Shown here piece by piece: positions 21,483 to 33,500 of a stretch of DNA of 64,000 nucleotides. The notes below the pieces were generated by a model, which worked only from the letters and a program-made list of their open reading frames with translations, was not told the DNA's origin and did not search any database. A program made the position numbers and the translations under genes. Origin of the DNA: Xenoacremonium recifei (lineage: Eukaryota; Ascomycota; Sordariomycetes; Hypocreales; Nectriaceae); contig WOFQ01000037.1 of NCBI GenBank assembly GCA_012184525.1, forward strand, positions 1-64,000, read 5' to 3'. How positions within the stretch are numbered: position 1 is the first letter of the stretch; every line of letters begins with the position of its first letter.

Positions 21483-24114
21483 TCAAGATATAGATATCTT
21501 GCTGGTGGCAAGAATATCTCGGGAAGAAAAGCCGAGAAGGAATTCATAATCTCCTTCAACAAATACCCAATCTTCGATGGTCTCGTCCCAAACTTCTAGA
21601 TCCTTCTTCTGTACTTCAATAATGACCTGTGCTGTTTCTTCTGGCTCAAGCTCGGCTTTGATGAATCCTTTCAACAGTTTGGGTGGTTCGAGAGCTTCCT
21701 GAGGATAGGATACGTAGAGTTGAACCACCTGCTTGGCCGTCACATCGCCGATATTTTTCAGCGTAGACTGACAACGATAGACAGAGGTGTTAGATCCAAC
21801 CCAATTGATCTCTTTCACAGTAAAGTCCTCCAAGGTGAACTTGCTGTAGGTCAACCCGAATCCAAAGGGAAACAATGGTTCGACTTTGTGCTCGTCAAAC
21901 CACTTATATCCAACAAACAGACCTTCTGTAAAGTTGGATGTCAATTTCTGGGTGATCTCCACCGAATCTTCAAGAGTCTTGGGAAACGAAAGCGGGAGTT
22001 TCCCACTCGGGCTGACATCTCCGTATAGCACTCTCTCCAAAGCCGAGCCTATTTGTTGCCCAGGATACCACATTTCCAACACGCCCTCCACATGCTCGAT
22101 CCAGGGCATCAGAATAGCTGAGTTCGTTCCTAGCAAAACTAGAGTTTTTGCGGATCTGGTTGCAATTTGCGAAATGAGGTCATCCTGGCCCGCTGGAAGT
22201 TGCAGACCGAGATTATTATCTGCGCCCTCACTCCAGCCATCATTAACCACAATGATGCTCAAGTCAGCCCAGCTAGACAATGCGAGCATTTCTTCAGCAC
22301 GTCTCTTATTTGCCACATCAACCCCCAGCGTGACTCCATATGCCCCGGTGGAGAGGGAGTAGCCCATTGAATAGTCCAGCCTGAGAGGTACAGCAACACC
22401 CGCAGTCAGGTTAATACTACCAACAACCGGGTTTCCAAAATTCTGCTTCGTCATTGTGACAACAACTTGCTGGCCAAGCGAAAGAACAGCATCTCCTTGG
22501 CCATACAGCGAGAAATGATAGAGACCTGTAGTGTTAGGGATAAAACTACCCTCGTATTTAGTTGAGAAGACATCAGGCCACGATTGCCACAGGTCTTCCG
22601 GATATGAAGCCGCTGTGATGTTGGCAACTGCCAAGGTCTGGTTAGTAGGACCAGAGAAATCTGCGGTTGTCCAATAAGTCGCAGTGAGATTCTCGAACAT
22701 GGCAGATGGTACAGTCCCATAAGCGTCAGTTCCAGGAAAGGCTTCAGCATATCGAAACTCAATACCGTCTGAGTGACCTCGCTTGGAAAGATACTGAAAA
22801 GGTGCCTGGGTAATCATCGTGCTGTCTATGACAAAGCCACCGTGTAATTCCGTAACGTGAGTCTTGTTTGTAGCACCCCGTCCAAATACAGCGACCTTGC
22901 GGTACTTTTTACGACTCAAAGGAAGTAACTGGTCTTTATTCTTAAGCAGAACCATGCCCTCTTCGGCCATAGTCTGAGTGAGAGCAAGGTGAGCTTCTGA
23001 TCGTGCAACCGCCGTCGAGTTTCCTGTCACCGGATGATCGATTGCGCCCACTTCAAACATTGGTCTCCAGATTCGCGCGACCATGTCTTTGACACGTTGC
23101 CACTCAACGGAGCCGTTCTTCACAGCCTCTACCAGCAACTCGCCATAGTAAGCAGGGAATCCGTAAGAGTCTTCCAAAGAGCCCCCTGGCATGCTCAGGT
23201 CCAGTCCGTTGTTTGCGGCGGCTACTGTCGAGCGTTGCGCAAAGTACCAGTCAGCAACAACAAATCCAGTGAATCCCCAATCATTCTTCAGCGTCTTGTT
23301 AAGCAGCCACTCGTTCTCGCAGGTGTAGTAGTGGTTAAGCCGATTATAAGAACACATGATTGAGGCAGCCTTTGCTTCTTGAATGGCAGCCTTGAATGCC
23401 GGCAAGTAAACTTCATGCAAGGTTCGCAGGTCAACGACGGCGTCCACGGCATTCCATTCTGGGTCCAACCCGAAGCGACTCGTTTCTTGGTTGTATCCTG
23501 CAAAGTGTTTTGGGCAAGCCAAAGATCCTTGGCTTTGGATGCCGAGAATCTGGGCCACGGCCATGCGGCTGGTCAGGTAGGTGTCCTCAGAGAAGGTCTC
23601 GGCTGCCCTGCCCCACGCCGGAGACCTGAGAATATTGATAGTTGGAGACAAAACGACATTTCGCCCTTTCATCATATGTTCTTGGGCAAGTGCTTGGCCG
23701 TAATAGTATTCCAGAGTCGTGTTCCACGTCGACGATGCCACAACAGGGGCTGGGAAGGTCGTCACATTGTTCATACTGTTTCCTACACCTGCAGGGCCGT
23801 CCCCCATACATATGGCTGGAATTCCAAGTGTTTCATTGCCCGAGATGTGACCTATGCAGGCGTTTACTCCAGTGCCATTGTCATCGAGCTTAGCGTAAAA
23901 TCAGCATGCTTCTTTATTCAACAGCTCAATATACTCTTACAACAGTGTCTCCCTGCACCATTGAAAATATTTGATCTTCAGTCAACTCCCCTAAGAAGAG
24001 CTGAAGCCTCGATTCGGAATCTAGTGATGGATCCAGCCATGGTCGGATAGAAGTAGACTGAGCTCCGACAGTCACAACTGCCTGAAGAATAAAGGAAAAG
24101 ATCCTCCTGCACAT
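21483..24114 (-). CDS. Secreted GH3 beta-glucosidase with PA14 insert
   Basis: Two exons (24114-23941 and 23888-21483) give 859 residues. A signal peptide is visible (MCRRIFSFILQAVVTVGAQ). The GH3 N-terminal barrel carries CPKHFAGYNQE and the nucleophile Asp about 271 in GFVVADW. The second domain contains the WSEGAD motif with the likely acid/base Glu about 612. A PA14-type insert lies around residues 450-585 (KYEGSFIPNTTGLYHFSLYG), and a fibronectin-III-like domain ends the protein. Such enzymes release glucose from beta-glucosides outside the cell. Many N-glycosylation sequons are present. It is convergent with the aldo/keto reductase gene. Confidence 0.96.
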
Positions 24115-25088
24115 TGCTGCTTTACTTGCTTGTAAGTGCAGAACAAATGTAGCATTTCCGACGCGTGAATTTATAGGCCGATCAACACCTCATATGGTCC
24201 ACTGAGAAGCTTGTTATACTTTGTGGCTACCGCTTTGGGGACGAGCTTGGGCTTATCTTCAAGCCCGGCGACTAGACGACTTCGCTTAACGTGGTTTTAT
24301 TGCCGACATACTTGATAATGCCGGTCGTTCTGAACCAGTTTATCGGCCCCATCAACTGGTTGTTTGATCGGCGGAGAATTAACCATAGAGAGGCGACTAG
24401 TTCTATAGCAATTTCTCTTTAGTACACCCTTGTCTTCGACTGTATGGTGCACATGTCTTCTATCTCTGTTAGATTTAATAAAACTCCTCCTGCGCGAGGG
24501 TAAGTTCGAATAAAAAGTCAATATAAGATCATGGTTGCATAGTCCCTCAACATAGATATGGAAGCTCTCACAGTTAATAACCCTCGTCTTCTCCCATGCC
24601 ATCAAATTGGGATGAGATTGAGGGTGCCAGGTACAAGGACCATAGACGAGGCACGAGCTTTATCAACACATTGACCAACAGACTATACATTGGGCCACTG
24701 GGTGACAGCGGACGCTGTGAGAGGCAAGGGTATTGAATTAGAAATACCTCAATCTGTATAATAGATCATTCTGCTATATAAACCCAACCGCAAAAGACTC
24801 TATAGTTAGTTCGGTTCTGTTTCGACTGATCTTGGTAGTTGGAAGACACTTGCGGCAGAATGCGGGGCTGGTGGAAAGTTAACATTAATTCGCCGCGGAT
24901 CGAGCAATTTTCACTAAGAAAAAAAAACGCTGAGTTTCTCGGGAGGTTTGGCTTCAGTTTAGATAAGATACTTTAGAATTTTTCCTTCCGAAGTCAATAA
25001 GGTGGGAAGATATTACGTACATAGGAAAGGCCGGGAATTTTTGACAGCGGTACATAAGTGAAATGAGCTTTCCCGGTTTTCAACAATC
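24115..25088. promoter_or_regulatory. Intergenic: beta-glucosidase promoter; no gene seen
   Basis: The part next to 24114 must be the glucosidase 5' region. Nothing coding or repetitive stands out in the rest; an A tract occurs at 24919-24926. Confidence 0.4.
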
Positions 25089-25241
25089 GGCCTGATGGTC
25101 TAGTGGTATGATTGGCGCTTCGTAGGTTCCCACATCTGGATCAACACATTCGAATGATTACTAACTCGCAAAAGGGGTATAAAATCCCTCCTCTCTCAGA
25201 GAAGTTGTGCCAGGTCCCGGGTTCAATCCCCGGTCAGGCCC
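25089..25241 (+). tRNA. Intron-containing tRNA gene (proline-like body, anticodon reads CGT)
   Basis: The acceptor stem pairs GGCCTGA (25089-25095) with TCAGGCC (25234-25240). The A box (TGGTCTAGTGGTA) and B box (GGTTCAATCCC) of a pol III promoter are clear. The anticodon stem pairs GGCGC (25114-25118) with GTGCC (25207-25211) around an intron of about 81 bp (25125-25205) at the canonical site after position 37. A T7 terminator follows at 25243-25249. D and T arms resemble fungal tRNA-Pro, but the loop TTCGTA gives anticodon CGT (threonine-decoding) instead of CGG. It could be a tRNA pseudogene or an unusual isoacceptor; amino-acid identity is uncertain. Confidence 0.75.
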
Positions 25242-25249
25242 GTTTTTTT

Positions 25250-26306
25250 GCACTTTTACCTGTTCTTGCTTGCCATGAGCACCTCAGCATGAATGCCTTT
25301 TTTTTTTTCCTATTCTTATATTTTCTTTTATAATTCCCCTCTTTCTGCTCTCAGGTCAGTAGTAAGTAGTCTTTTCATTAATGAAAATCCCAGGCATCTA
25401 CTACACTTGCATCTCGCAGGAAGACTTGGGTACAGAACTAGTACGGCCGGTAATGTTAAGGTACAGGATCTTTAGTGCATCAGATGTCAGTACAGCAGTA
25501 GTATAAAGCGCAACAATAGACTTCGGGCAATGATGCAAAGGAGACCAGGAAATAATACGACGAAGTGCTCTTCCGAAGTATTAAAATAAGTTCATACGTG
25601 CAATTCAGATTGTTCTTGTCACGAGGTTGGGTCGAATGAAGTTATCCAATTGCCCTATGTTGTCGACGTGAGTCACGTAATAAAGACCAACTTGAAGATA
25701 TTCCTACATTGTTTGGCATCGCAGAAATGGATCTTGAAGGATGATGGATCTTGAAGGATGAGGTCCTGGGAGTACCTCCTTGACATTTTGTCTTGGTACT
25801 CATGGCCGCACTTCGACTCATGACAACCTCTTGTATACCCCTCTAGTATGGTGTTGCGCTCATGATTCTGTGAGGATGACTTATGAAGTCGAACCCATAG
25901 GCCGCTCAAATTGTGTCGTTATGTTATCCCAAAGGCTTCGCCACGTCGAGAACTAAACGATTTGTGAATAGTCGATTGCGGCTATGTATTTCAATGAAAC
26001 GGAGACGCATATGCCTAATGGCACAACTTCGGTGAGTATGACTTTATAACATAGGCATGCTTGTACAAATCTGTGGAATATTAGATGTAAGGAGAATGAG
26101 AATAGCAGAGCACGAATCACTCCTATCTTGAAAGGTAGTAATAACGAAGTCTTCCTTCGAAGCAAAGTTCGACAAATGAAATCAAGCAGTTAAAATAGCA
26201 AATGCCCCCCAGACCCCAAACTTCAAGACCCATTGTTTTGCAAATTACCAATCTATCCCAATAACCCTCTATAGTTATAGCAACACGCGATTCGATACTT
26301 GAGGAC
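25250..26306. other. Gene-free stretch
   Basis: AT-rich, with only short open frames on both strands that show no recognisable product. It contains the 3' flank of the RTA1-like gene. Confidence 0.45.
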
Positions 26307-27442
26307 CTAAATCTGTTCCAAGTAGAGCCCTTCTGGGTTTGAGCCCAACTGTCGGTGTTCCTTGGGCAATCTGAATCCCAAGTGCTTCAGATAATTGCCC
26401 GGGAACCAAATGCAATACAGTACGACGACGCAGAAGACTGGAAGCGTATCAAAGACGTACGTGCTAGTAGATCAAATTAGTTTCGTACAAGCTGTTCCAT
26501 GTTAAAGGCGACTTACTACCACTCTGCCTGCTGCACTTTGCCCGTCTTTCCCTCTGAAAACTCAACCATACGGAAGACAGATCGAATCTAAGGTAGCAAT
26601 TAGCTCAGGAACATTCAGCGTTGGAGCGACGAAGCCATGAACATACCAAGATCAACGCGCACGACGCGTTTACTACCCAGAGAAGAGTTGCCCAGTCCTT
26701 GGTGATGCCATTCTTGGTCTTGTTCATCTTGGCGAAATCCGAATCGACTCGCTTGGACGAGAAGTGGAAGCGGAAAGCGGCGATAGTAAACAAGCCGAAG
26801 CCTCCAAGCTGTACTCCGACACCAGCCAAACCCAAATTCTTTCCCAGCTGGATCTTGTGCTTGGCATTTGCTTCAGTCGGGTCGGTGCCAGAGATGAGAA
26901 CAGCAGCGCACAGTTGGAGCAGGAGCGAGATGACATCGAAACCGACGAAGATGAGGGTGATGAATCGAGCTGTGGCGGATCTGTGTTAGCCAGGGACGCC
27001 TCATTCCCTTAGTTCAGCTACGAAAAACTCACGAGGAACCCAGATGAACTTGAATGTCCGTGACTCGGGGGGGACGACCCAAAACACAATTCTCGAGAAG
27101 ACGACGTAGATAACACCAGCCATCATAACAGGGGCGAGGATGACGAGGGTAAACTGGACTACATAAGGGTTCTTCTCTGTCGGTTTATTCGCTGAAATAA
27201 TTCTTGCAATATAGCCGACAACGTCCACTCCACAGAATGTCAGCACGATGGGCGTCTTGTTCTGATTGACCAGGGGTTTGCTTACTTGCAATACCGAGCA
27301 GGAAAAATAGCCATACCCACGATCGTTTGCGGATGATTTGAACAAGGGTCGCAATGAAGCCGACGGCGTAGAGACCCGCGACGACGCCCGCGAGGGGCTT
27401 CGACGGGGTGTAAAGGTAGTAAGACTTTGGCTGCGCTTCCAT
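26307..27442 (-). CDS. RTA1-like seven-transmembrane protein
   Basis: Five exons (27442-27286, 27227-27033, 26969-26647, 26587-26517, 26463-26307) join in phase to 300 residues. About seven hydrophobic segments are seen. Family motifs include YYLYTPSKPLAGVVAGLYAV at the N-terminus, DVVGYIARI, APVMMAGVIYVVFSRIV, FVGFDVISLLLQ, GVGVQLGGFGLF, and a late EWYTYVFDTLPVF. RTA1-like proteins are fungal plasma-membrane proteins linked to lipid translocation and resistance to membrane-active compounds; the substrate is unknown. The length is typical. Confidence 0.93.
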
Positions 27443-28286
27443 GGTGATTCGAATCGAAGGCCTGTCCCAGAATGTTTACCTAAGGTGGTTTGAAGGAATC
27501 TGAGGGCGCATGCATCCTGCAGCAGCCTCGACAGCATATATAAACACGGGACCCAAGAACACGGCGACGCAAGGCCCGACTTTACGCTACCAGCGGCCGC
27601 AGCCAATGGCTGTGCCATAGGAGATTAAGATTTTCCCCCATTTCTTTGTCTGTCGCCGGGGTTGGAATGCACCTGGTAATAGGGCCATCAGCCAAAGTCG
27701 GCGGTTGTGGCGCCAGAAGCGCCGACAGTGCTGTTAGGCGACGTCGGATCGGGGGTTGAGAAGCGCCGGTCTGCGTCAGCGCTGCTTGGCTGTGTCTCGT
27801 CGGACGCCCGGCAGGGAAATGGCCGAGCAGGGGCTTAGGGAGGCACAGCCCGCTAGGCCCAAACGGCTAACCGCCGGAAGAGATTAAGCTTCATAACGTG
27901 GCAAGCAACTTTATCCTCCGTTCGCATCAGCCTCACTTCGACGCAATTGAAGGCCATGCATCACCAGACTGCTCAGAAATTGCCTAGCGTCTGGGGCCCT
28001 TGAGCGTGCAAATTCTGGGGACGGGACCATGCGTCCGCCCGTTTGATCATCGATGTTCCATCCGTCCATCGTCCAACACTTCAAGTACTGCGTACTCCGT
28101 GAAGTGCCTGACTAAGCCATGGGGTATGGGTTATGTCATCAGTCGCATCCAATCACAATGTCGGACTGCCCTACCCCTCCAAAATGTCGCCCTGAGTCAC
28201 TCGTTGCCAGCAAGAAATTCCGTCGTCCAGTGTCAACACCCCGCACCTACGCCTCGCCATAAGAAGTTCGACGGACAGCACACACA
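27443..28286. promoter_or_regulatory. Divergent intergenic region, RTA1-like gene / tyrosyl-tRNA synthetase
   Basis: 844 bp between two opposed start codons. It is GC-richer than the DNA to the left. No further gene is recognised. Confidence 0.45.
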
Positions 28287-29770
28287 ATGGCGGAAATGAG
28301 TACTCCCGAGAGGCTCGCCCTCATTCGCGAGAACCTCGCTGAGGTCTTGAACCCCGAGTTGATCGAGAAGATTGTGACCGAAGGTGGTCATCCCAAAATC
28401 TACTGGGGTTAGTCACTCTGTCGCCCATCCACGCCCAACTGCAAGGATGCCGTTGTTGGGAGGCACGTCAACGAAGCTTCTTCTAACGTTCTCGCCGACC
28501 AGGTACTGCCGTTACCGGTCGCCCGCATTGTGGCTACTTCGTCCCCGCCATCAAAATCGCCCAGCTCCTCGCGGCGGGCTGCGACATGACTATCCTGCTG
28601 GCCGACATTCATGGATTCCTCGACAATCTCAAAGCCCCCCTCGAGCTCGTCGAACAGCGCACGAAATACTACCGACGCATCATATCAGCAATGCTCGAGG
28701 CCGTCGGTGTGCCGACAGAGAAGCTGAGGTTCGTCCTGGGCAGCTCCTACCAGAAGAGCCCCGAATATGTGATGGACGTCTACAAGATGTCGTCCTTGAT
28801 CTCCGAGCGAGACGCCAAGAAGGCCGGCGCTGAGGTGGTCAAGCAAACCGACAATGCGCCGCTAAGTGGACTGCTCTACCCCATCCTCCAGGTCCTGGAT
28901 GAGCAGTACTTGGATGTGGATGCGCAGTTTGGAGGTACAGATCATCCGTTTCAGGTACTGTAGCAGCAGGCTGATCATCGTAGGCCTCGATCAGAGAAAG
29001 CTCTTCACGGCCGGTAAAGAATGGCTGCCGAAGCTCGGTTACAGAGAGGTATGTGATGCTAGCCCTGTGGCGAGGTGTACTTTGCTGATCTCTAGATAGC
29101 GTGCCCATCTCATGAACCCTATGGTCCCCGGCTTACACGGCGGGAAAATGAGCTCCAGTGACCCAGGTACTTCTATTTCCCGGGCCTATCATTGTGTCTC
29201 GCTGACCCTCAACAGATAGCAAGATTGACCTCCTTGATCCCCCGGATGTCGTCGCGAAGAAGATCAAGAAAGCCGTCGCCGCCCCTTCGATCGTGGAAGA
29301 GAACGGAGTCTTGGCCTTTGTGGAGTTTGTCTTGCTCCCAGCCTCTGACTTGCGTGGAAAGCGGGAGTTCATCGTTGAGCGTGAGCGAGACGGCCTGGAG
29401 CCTTTGGTTTACGACTCAATCGCCAAGATGCACGATGACTACCGGAACGATGTGGTACGTGTGGAACATGTGAAGCCTGTCTCGTGCTCTACAAAATTAA
29501 CATTTGATACAGTTGACTCCTCAACTATTGAAGCCCGCAGTTGCCAAGGCTCTGAACGAACTTCTGGCGCCGATCCAAGCGGCCTACCAGGCCTCAAGCG
29601 AGTGGCAGGAGATCAGCCTCAATGCTTACCCGCCCCCTGTCAAGAAGGAGAAGAAGAAGAAAGACCGCGGTTCTCGCTACCCTGGCAACAAAGAGCAAGG
29701 CACGAGCGCCCAGCCCAACGGTGATGCCCAGGCGCAAACAGTTGACCTTCCCGACCGGACGAAGGCTTAA
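28287..29770 (+). CDS. TYS1: Cytoplasmic tyrosyl-tRNA synthetase
   Basis: Six exons (28287-28407, 28503-28934, 28984-29048, 29100-29166, 29216-29454, 29513-29770) join in phase to 393 residues, matching yeast TYS1 in length. The class I HIGH motif appears in the eukaryotic form PHCGYF (GTAVTGRPHCGYF). Tyr-binding elements include YWGTA and LLYPILQVLDEQYLDVDAQF, and the KMSKS-type loop is GGKMSSSDP. A lysine-rich stretch (KKEKKKKDRG) near the C-terminus fits tRNA binding. No mitochondrial presequence is seen. It charges tRNA-Tyr in the cytosol. Confidence 0.97.
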
Positions 29771-30592
29771 GGTCAATGTCAAGCTCATAGATGTAAGCCA
29801 AGTCGGGATCACCAACGTGTCTTGGTATCATGCCAGGTTCGAACTACGGAGTCGGGCTACGAAAGCTCCCGTCTAAAGACAATTACATCATATTGCACAT
29901 CCGAAGCATCTTTGGCCCTTGCTCGGCGGCAAGCATAAAGAGATTGCCCTCTTGATGTGCGCTTCAGATGCTCGGATCGGATTTCGCATTCCTCAAGCGG
30001 GTGGCCTACGAAGGGGTGCGGATGAAGGACAGTCAACAGATAAGAGCAGCATTCCTTCCAGGATGCAGGAGCAGAGTGTATAAGTACATCTCGGTCCTTC
30101 TTCACGACATGTGTAAGGCTTCATGAGACAGGGGAAATTTTAAAATAGATGAGTGAGACAATGTAGCTAGCTTCATAAAAGGGAGGTGTGGGTGTTAGAA
30201 TAATGATGTCATGATAAGATTTCGTTCATCTCTTGTATGTCAAGACAAATGGTTTCAGTTCAGTGTGGTTTCAGTCGCGAGTGCTACGCAAGCGCGTCAA
30301 ACATGTTCAACGCGACGATACGATCACGAATGCTTGGGAGAGAATTTTCAGGGCGTCGCGGCGCCCCTATAATGCAGTATTGCAATCGCTAGCAATTTGA
30401 TTCATCTAAGCTATGGCTACCTATCTAAGCAATTTTCAGTTCACAATATCCAACCCAATTTCGTTTCCCATAAACCATCAATCTGTCAAACATTCTGGTG
30501 CTGGTGTCAAATTCCCAAATATTCCCCGTATATCTCCTCCATAGCGTAATATTCCATCCACTCCGCTCAATTTACATTCTTCCATGATCAAC
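29771..30592. other. Convergent intergenic region
   Basis: 822 bp between two 3' ends. Only terminal flanks are expected here, and no gene is seen. Confidence 0.45.
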
Positions 30593-33500
30593 TCAATTCT
30601 GTTGACTGATCCTGGGACCAGTGAACCTCTCAGCTGGCCATCCTTGCATGGTCCAGCGTTCCTCCACAACATCGCCACCCATGATTAGTGTATGTTCGAG
30701 GAGGCAACTATCGTTCTTCATTGTAGCACCGCTTAGAAGTCTGCTGCCGGTTCGGAGAACACAACGGTCGCCGATCTCTAGACGGTTCAGGTCAAACTTG
30801 CCCCGAGTGTTGATGTGCGCCACCACGCTGGCATCGTCAACCACGACACGATCGCCAAGAGTGATCAGATCGGGTTCGGTAAACATCAGGCTAGGTGCAC
30901 CGTTGGCGAAGAGGGCACAATCCTTTCCGATTCGAGCGCCCAATGCCCGGAAATACATGACAATCCAGTTGGTGCCAGTAAGAAGACCCAAGATTCCATG
31001 TCCCCTGTAGCACTGGCGGCGAAGCTTCTCGATGCAGAGGAACAGCTGCCAGCGTTGGCAATAGGGTGACTTGTCCCAATCGTAGTTACCAGGCATTCGT
31101 CGTCCCAGAAGAATCCACTTAGATGAGATAACAATAGCAAGAGCCAAGATTGCCTGAGCAGTAGTGAAGACCGCGATCGTAATGAAGGATAGTCCGAAAA
31201 TCGTCAAGATTTCGTACCACACACTCAGGGTTGTCGGGACAAACCTCCGAATGATGAAGTCGACGAACTGGATAGACGAGATACTCGGCACGTTCCAGTA
31301 GAAGGCTGCAAAGACAGTGAGGAAGGAGGAATAGCAGAAGATTGCGAAGGGACCGAAGACGTAGTATGGCGCAAGCCTGAGATAGAACGCTCTGCCAAAG
31401 GGAGAGTAGCTGTCCAGCTGAACGTCATCCTCAGAGTTGCGGTCAGTGTCGCTGTCAGACGTCATGAACGGATCTGCCGTAACCTCGTAACGGCGCTTTC
31501 CAGAGCCTCGGCGGGATTCGGCCAGAGTATCTTCGCTGCTCATGTGGTGAATCTTGGTGCGGACCTTGGATTTCTTGACGGGGTCACGACTGCCAGTGAG
31601 AGTATCGTCGCTGCTCATGTGCTGCACACGCTTCTCATCAGAGTCGCGGCCAGTGGAAAGGCAGACGGCGTCGCGACCCTTAGAACCCACGTAAGTTCCT
31701 CCGGGAACATACTTGTTGTTTCTCCGTGTCAATGCACCAGATCCCATGGTTGTTCGCTCGCCAACTTGAACTCCAGGGAGGAGCGAGACACGATCAGCAA
31801 TCATGGCACGGTCACCAATGGTGATCTTGTCGGAACCAAGGCCATCGGAAGTAATGAGATGAGCGCGAGATCCGAAGACAACGTCGTTGCCAACATCCAG
31901 CAGGTGGTAGTCGCCAATGCTAGGTCCAGTTCCAGGCCAGTATACGCGCTTGCCAATCTTGCCACCAAGCATTCGAAGTGCGACCGAGGTGGCTTCATAA
32001 TGCTGTCCGAACATTCCCGTCACATCATGAAGACGGCTAGTTGGGAGAAGTGTCTTGATGAGGGCGGCTCGCCATGTAGCAACTGCGCCAGCGCGTTGGG
32101 CGGATACCGGGCCAAGTCTTCCGAAGGGAACATCTAGAAGCTTCTTGACGAGAACAGCAAATGCAAAGATGATGAAGGGGCTGATCATACATCTCAAGAC
32201 GAGAGCTAGATAGTGGTATCCAACTCGCTCAGCAGCGGTGAACCAGTCGAGGATGTCACGAAGTCGGGAGTTCGTGTCGATGGGTTCCTTCATGACCATG
32301 CCGAGCAGACCGCCGATCCAAGGGATCAGAGAGAGAGCCCAAGAACAGATGCTCAGTGGAAGCGTGAAGAGACCAGTCAAGATCCAGTGAGGCTTCGGTG
32401 CTTTGCTAGGTGAAAGGTCTCGGTTGCTCTCATCAGCATCCTCCGTCTCCCAGCTAGATGAGTTCAAGCCGATGCACGTTCCTGGGGGAAGTTCTGAGCC
32501 GGGAGCGATGATGGACGAGATACCAACAGTGCAATTCTCGCCAACGATGATGCGGCCCAGATACATCGTCGTGTTGCCCTCAGCAGCGAAGGGTCGACAA
32601 GTGCATCGTCCCAGAGTAGCACCGTCGCGGATATCTAGCAGATCCCACTCGCCAATTGCCGCTCCGGAGATCTTGACATTCTTGCCGATCTTGGCACCCA
32701 TAAGCCGACAGTAGATTCGTTTCGTGGAGTCGTTAAAGCTGAAGAACCCCTTACCGCAGATGCTCACGATCTTCTGTACCAACCACCATCGTGTATGGTA
32801 AAATCCCCACATGGGATAAAGGCCTTCTCGATAACGTCCGATGATGATCCATTTGGCCAAAATGCCAACAATTGGCGCAATCATCCGGATGATGATACGA
32901 GACAGGAGGATAGACACCGTGAGGTTGATCAATCTTCCAGGAACTGAGTGGTTGGTGGGCAACTCTTGGCTGTAGGCGAGCGCGACAATGAAGCACGTCC
33001 ACTGGAACGCGCGGCGCAAAGGGTAAACCACAACCAGGGGGATGAGCTGCACCAGCATCAAGAAGGGGTTAGTCGAGCTCTTCGTTTCGGCGCATCCGAC
33101 GACGTTGTCGGGGCCCTCGTTGGCTGGAGCCGAGTCTGCGATCTTCTCGATGTACGCGGCCAAGGCTTCGACGGTTCCATTGTTGAAAATGAGACTGATT
33201 GGCATGTTGATGTGGAAGGTTGTGCGCAGTGAGGAGATCAGGCGACCAGCGCGAAGGGAGTCTCCTCCAAGGCTGAAAAAGTCCACGTCAGGAGGAATAT
33301 CGCCAGGTGGCTGAGACAGAGTGTCCGCAAAGGCTTTCGTGACCTTGCCTTGAACAGTTGACTCCAATTTCTGCAATGAGTCTCCAAGAAGTCGATCCAA
33401 TTCCTTCTGCAATTGAACCTCGTCGATCATTCCGGCTGAATCTTGAGGGAAAGCGGTCGACATGATGTGGATCTGGCCAGGGACCATGTAGTTGTGAACG

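Noticed and set aside
23379..24050. 223-codon plus-strand open frame
   Set aside because: Antisense to the GH3 beta-glucosidase; no domain.
31544..32137. 197-codon plus-strand open frame
   Set aside because: It lies wholly antisense to the synthetase exon and shows no domain; a GC-rich mirror of real coding DNA.
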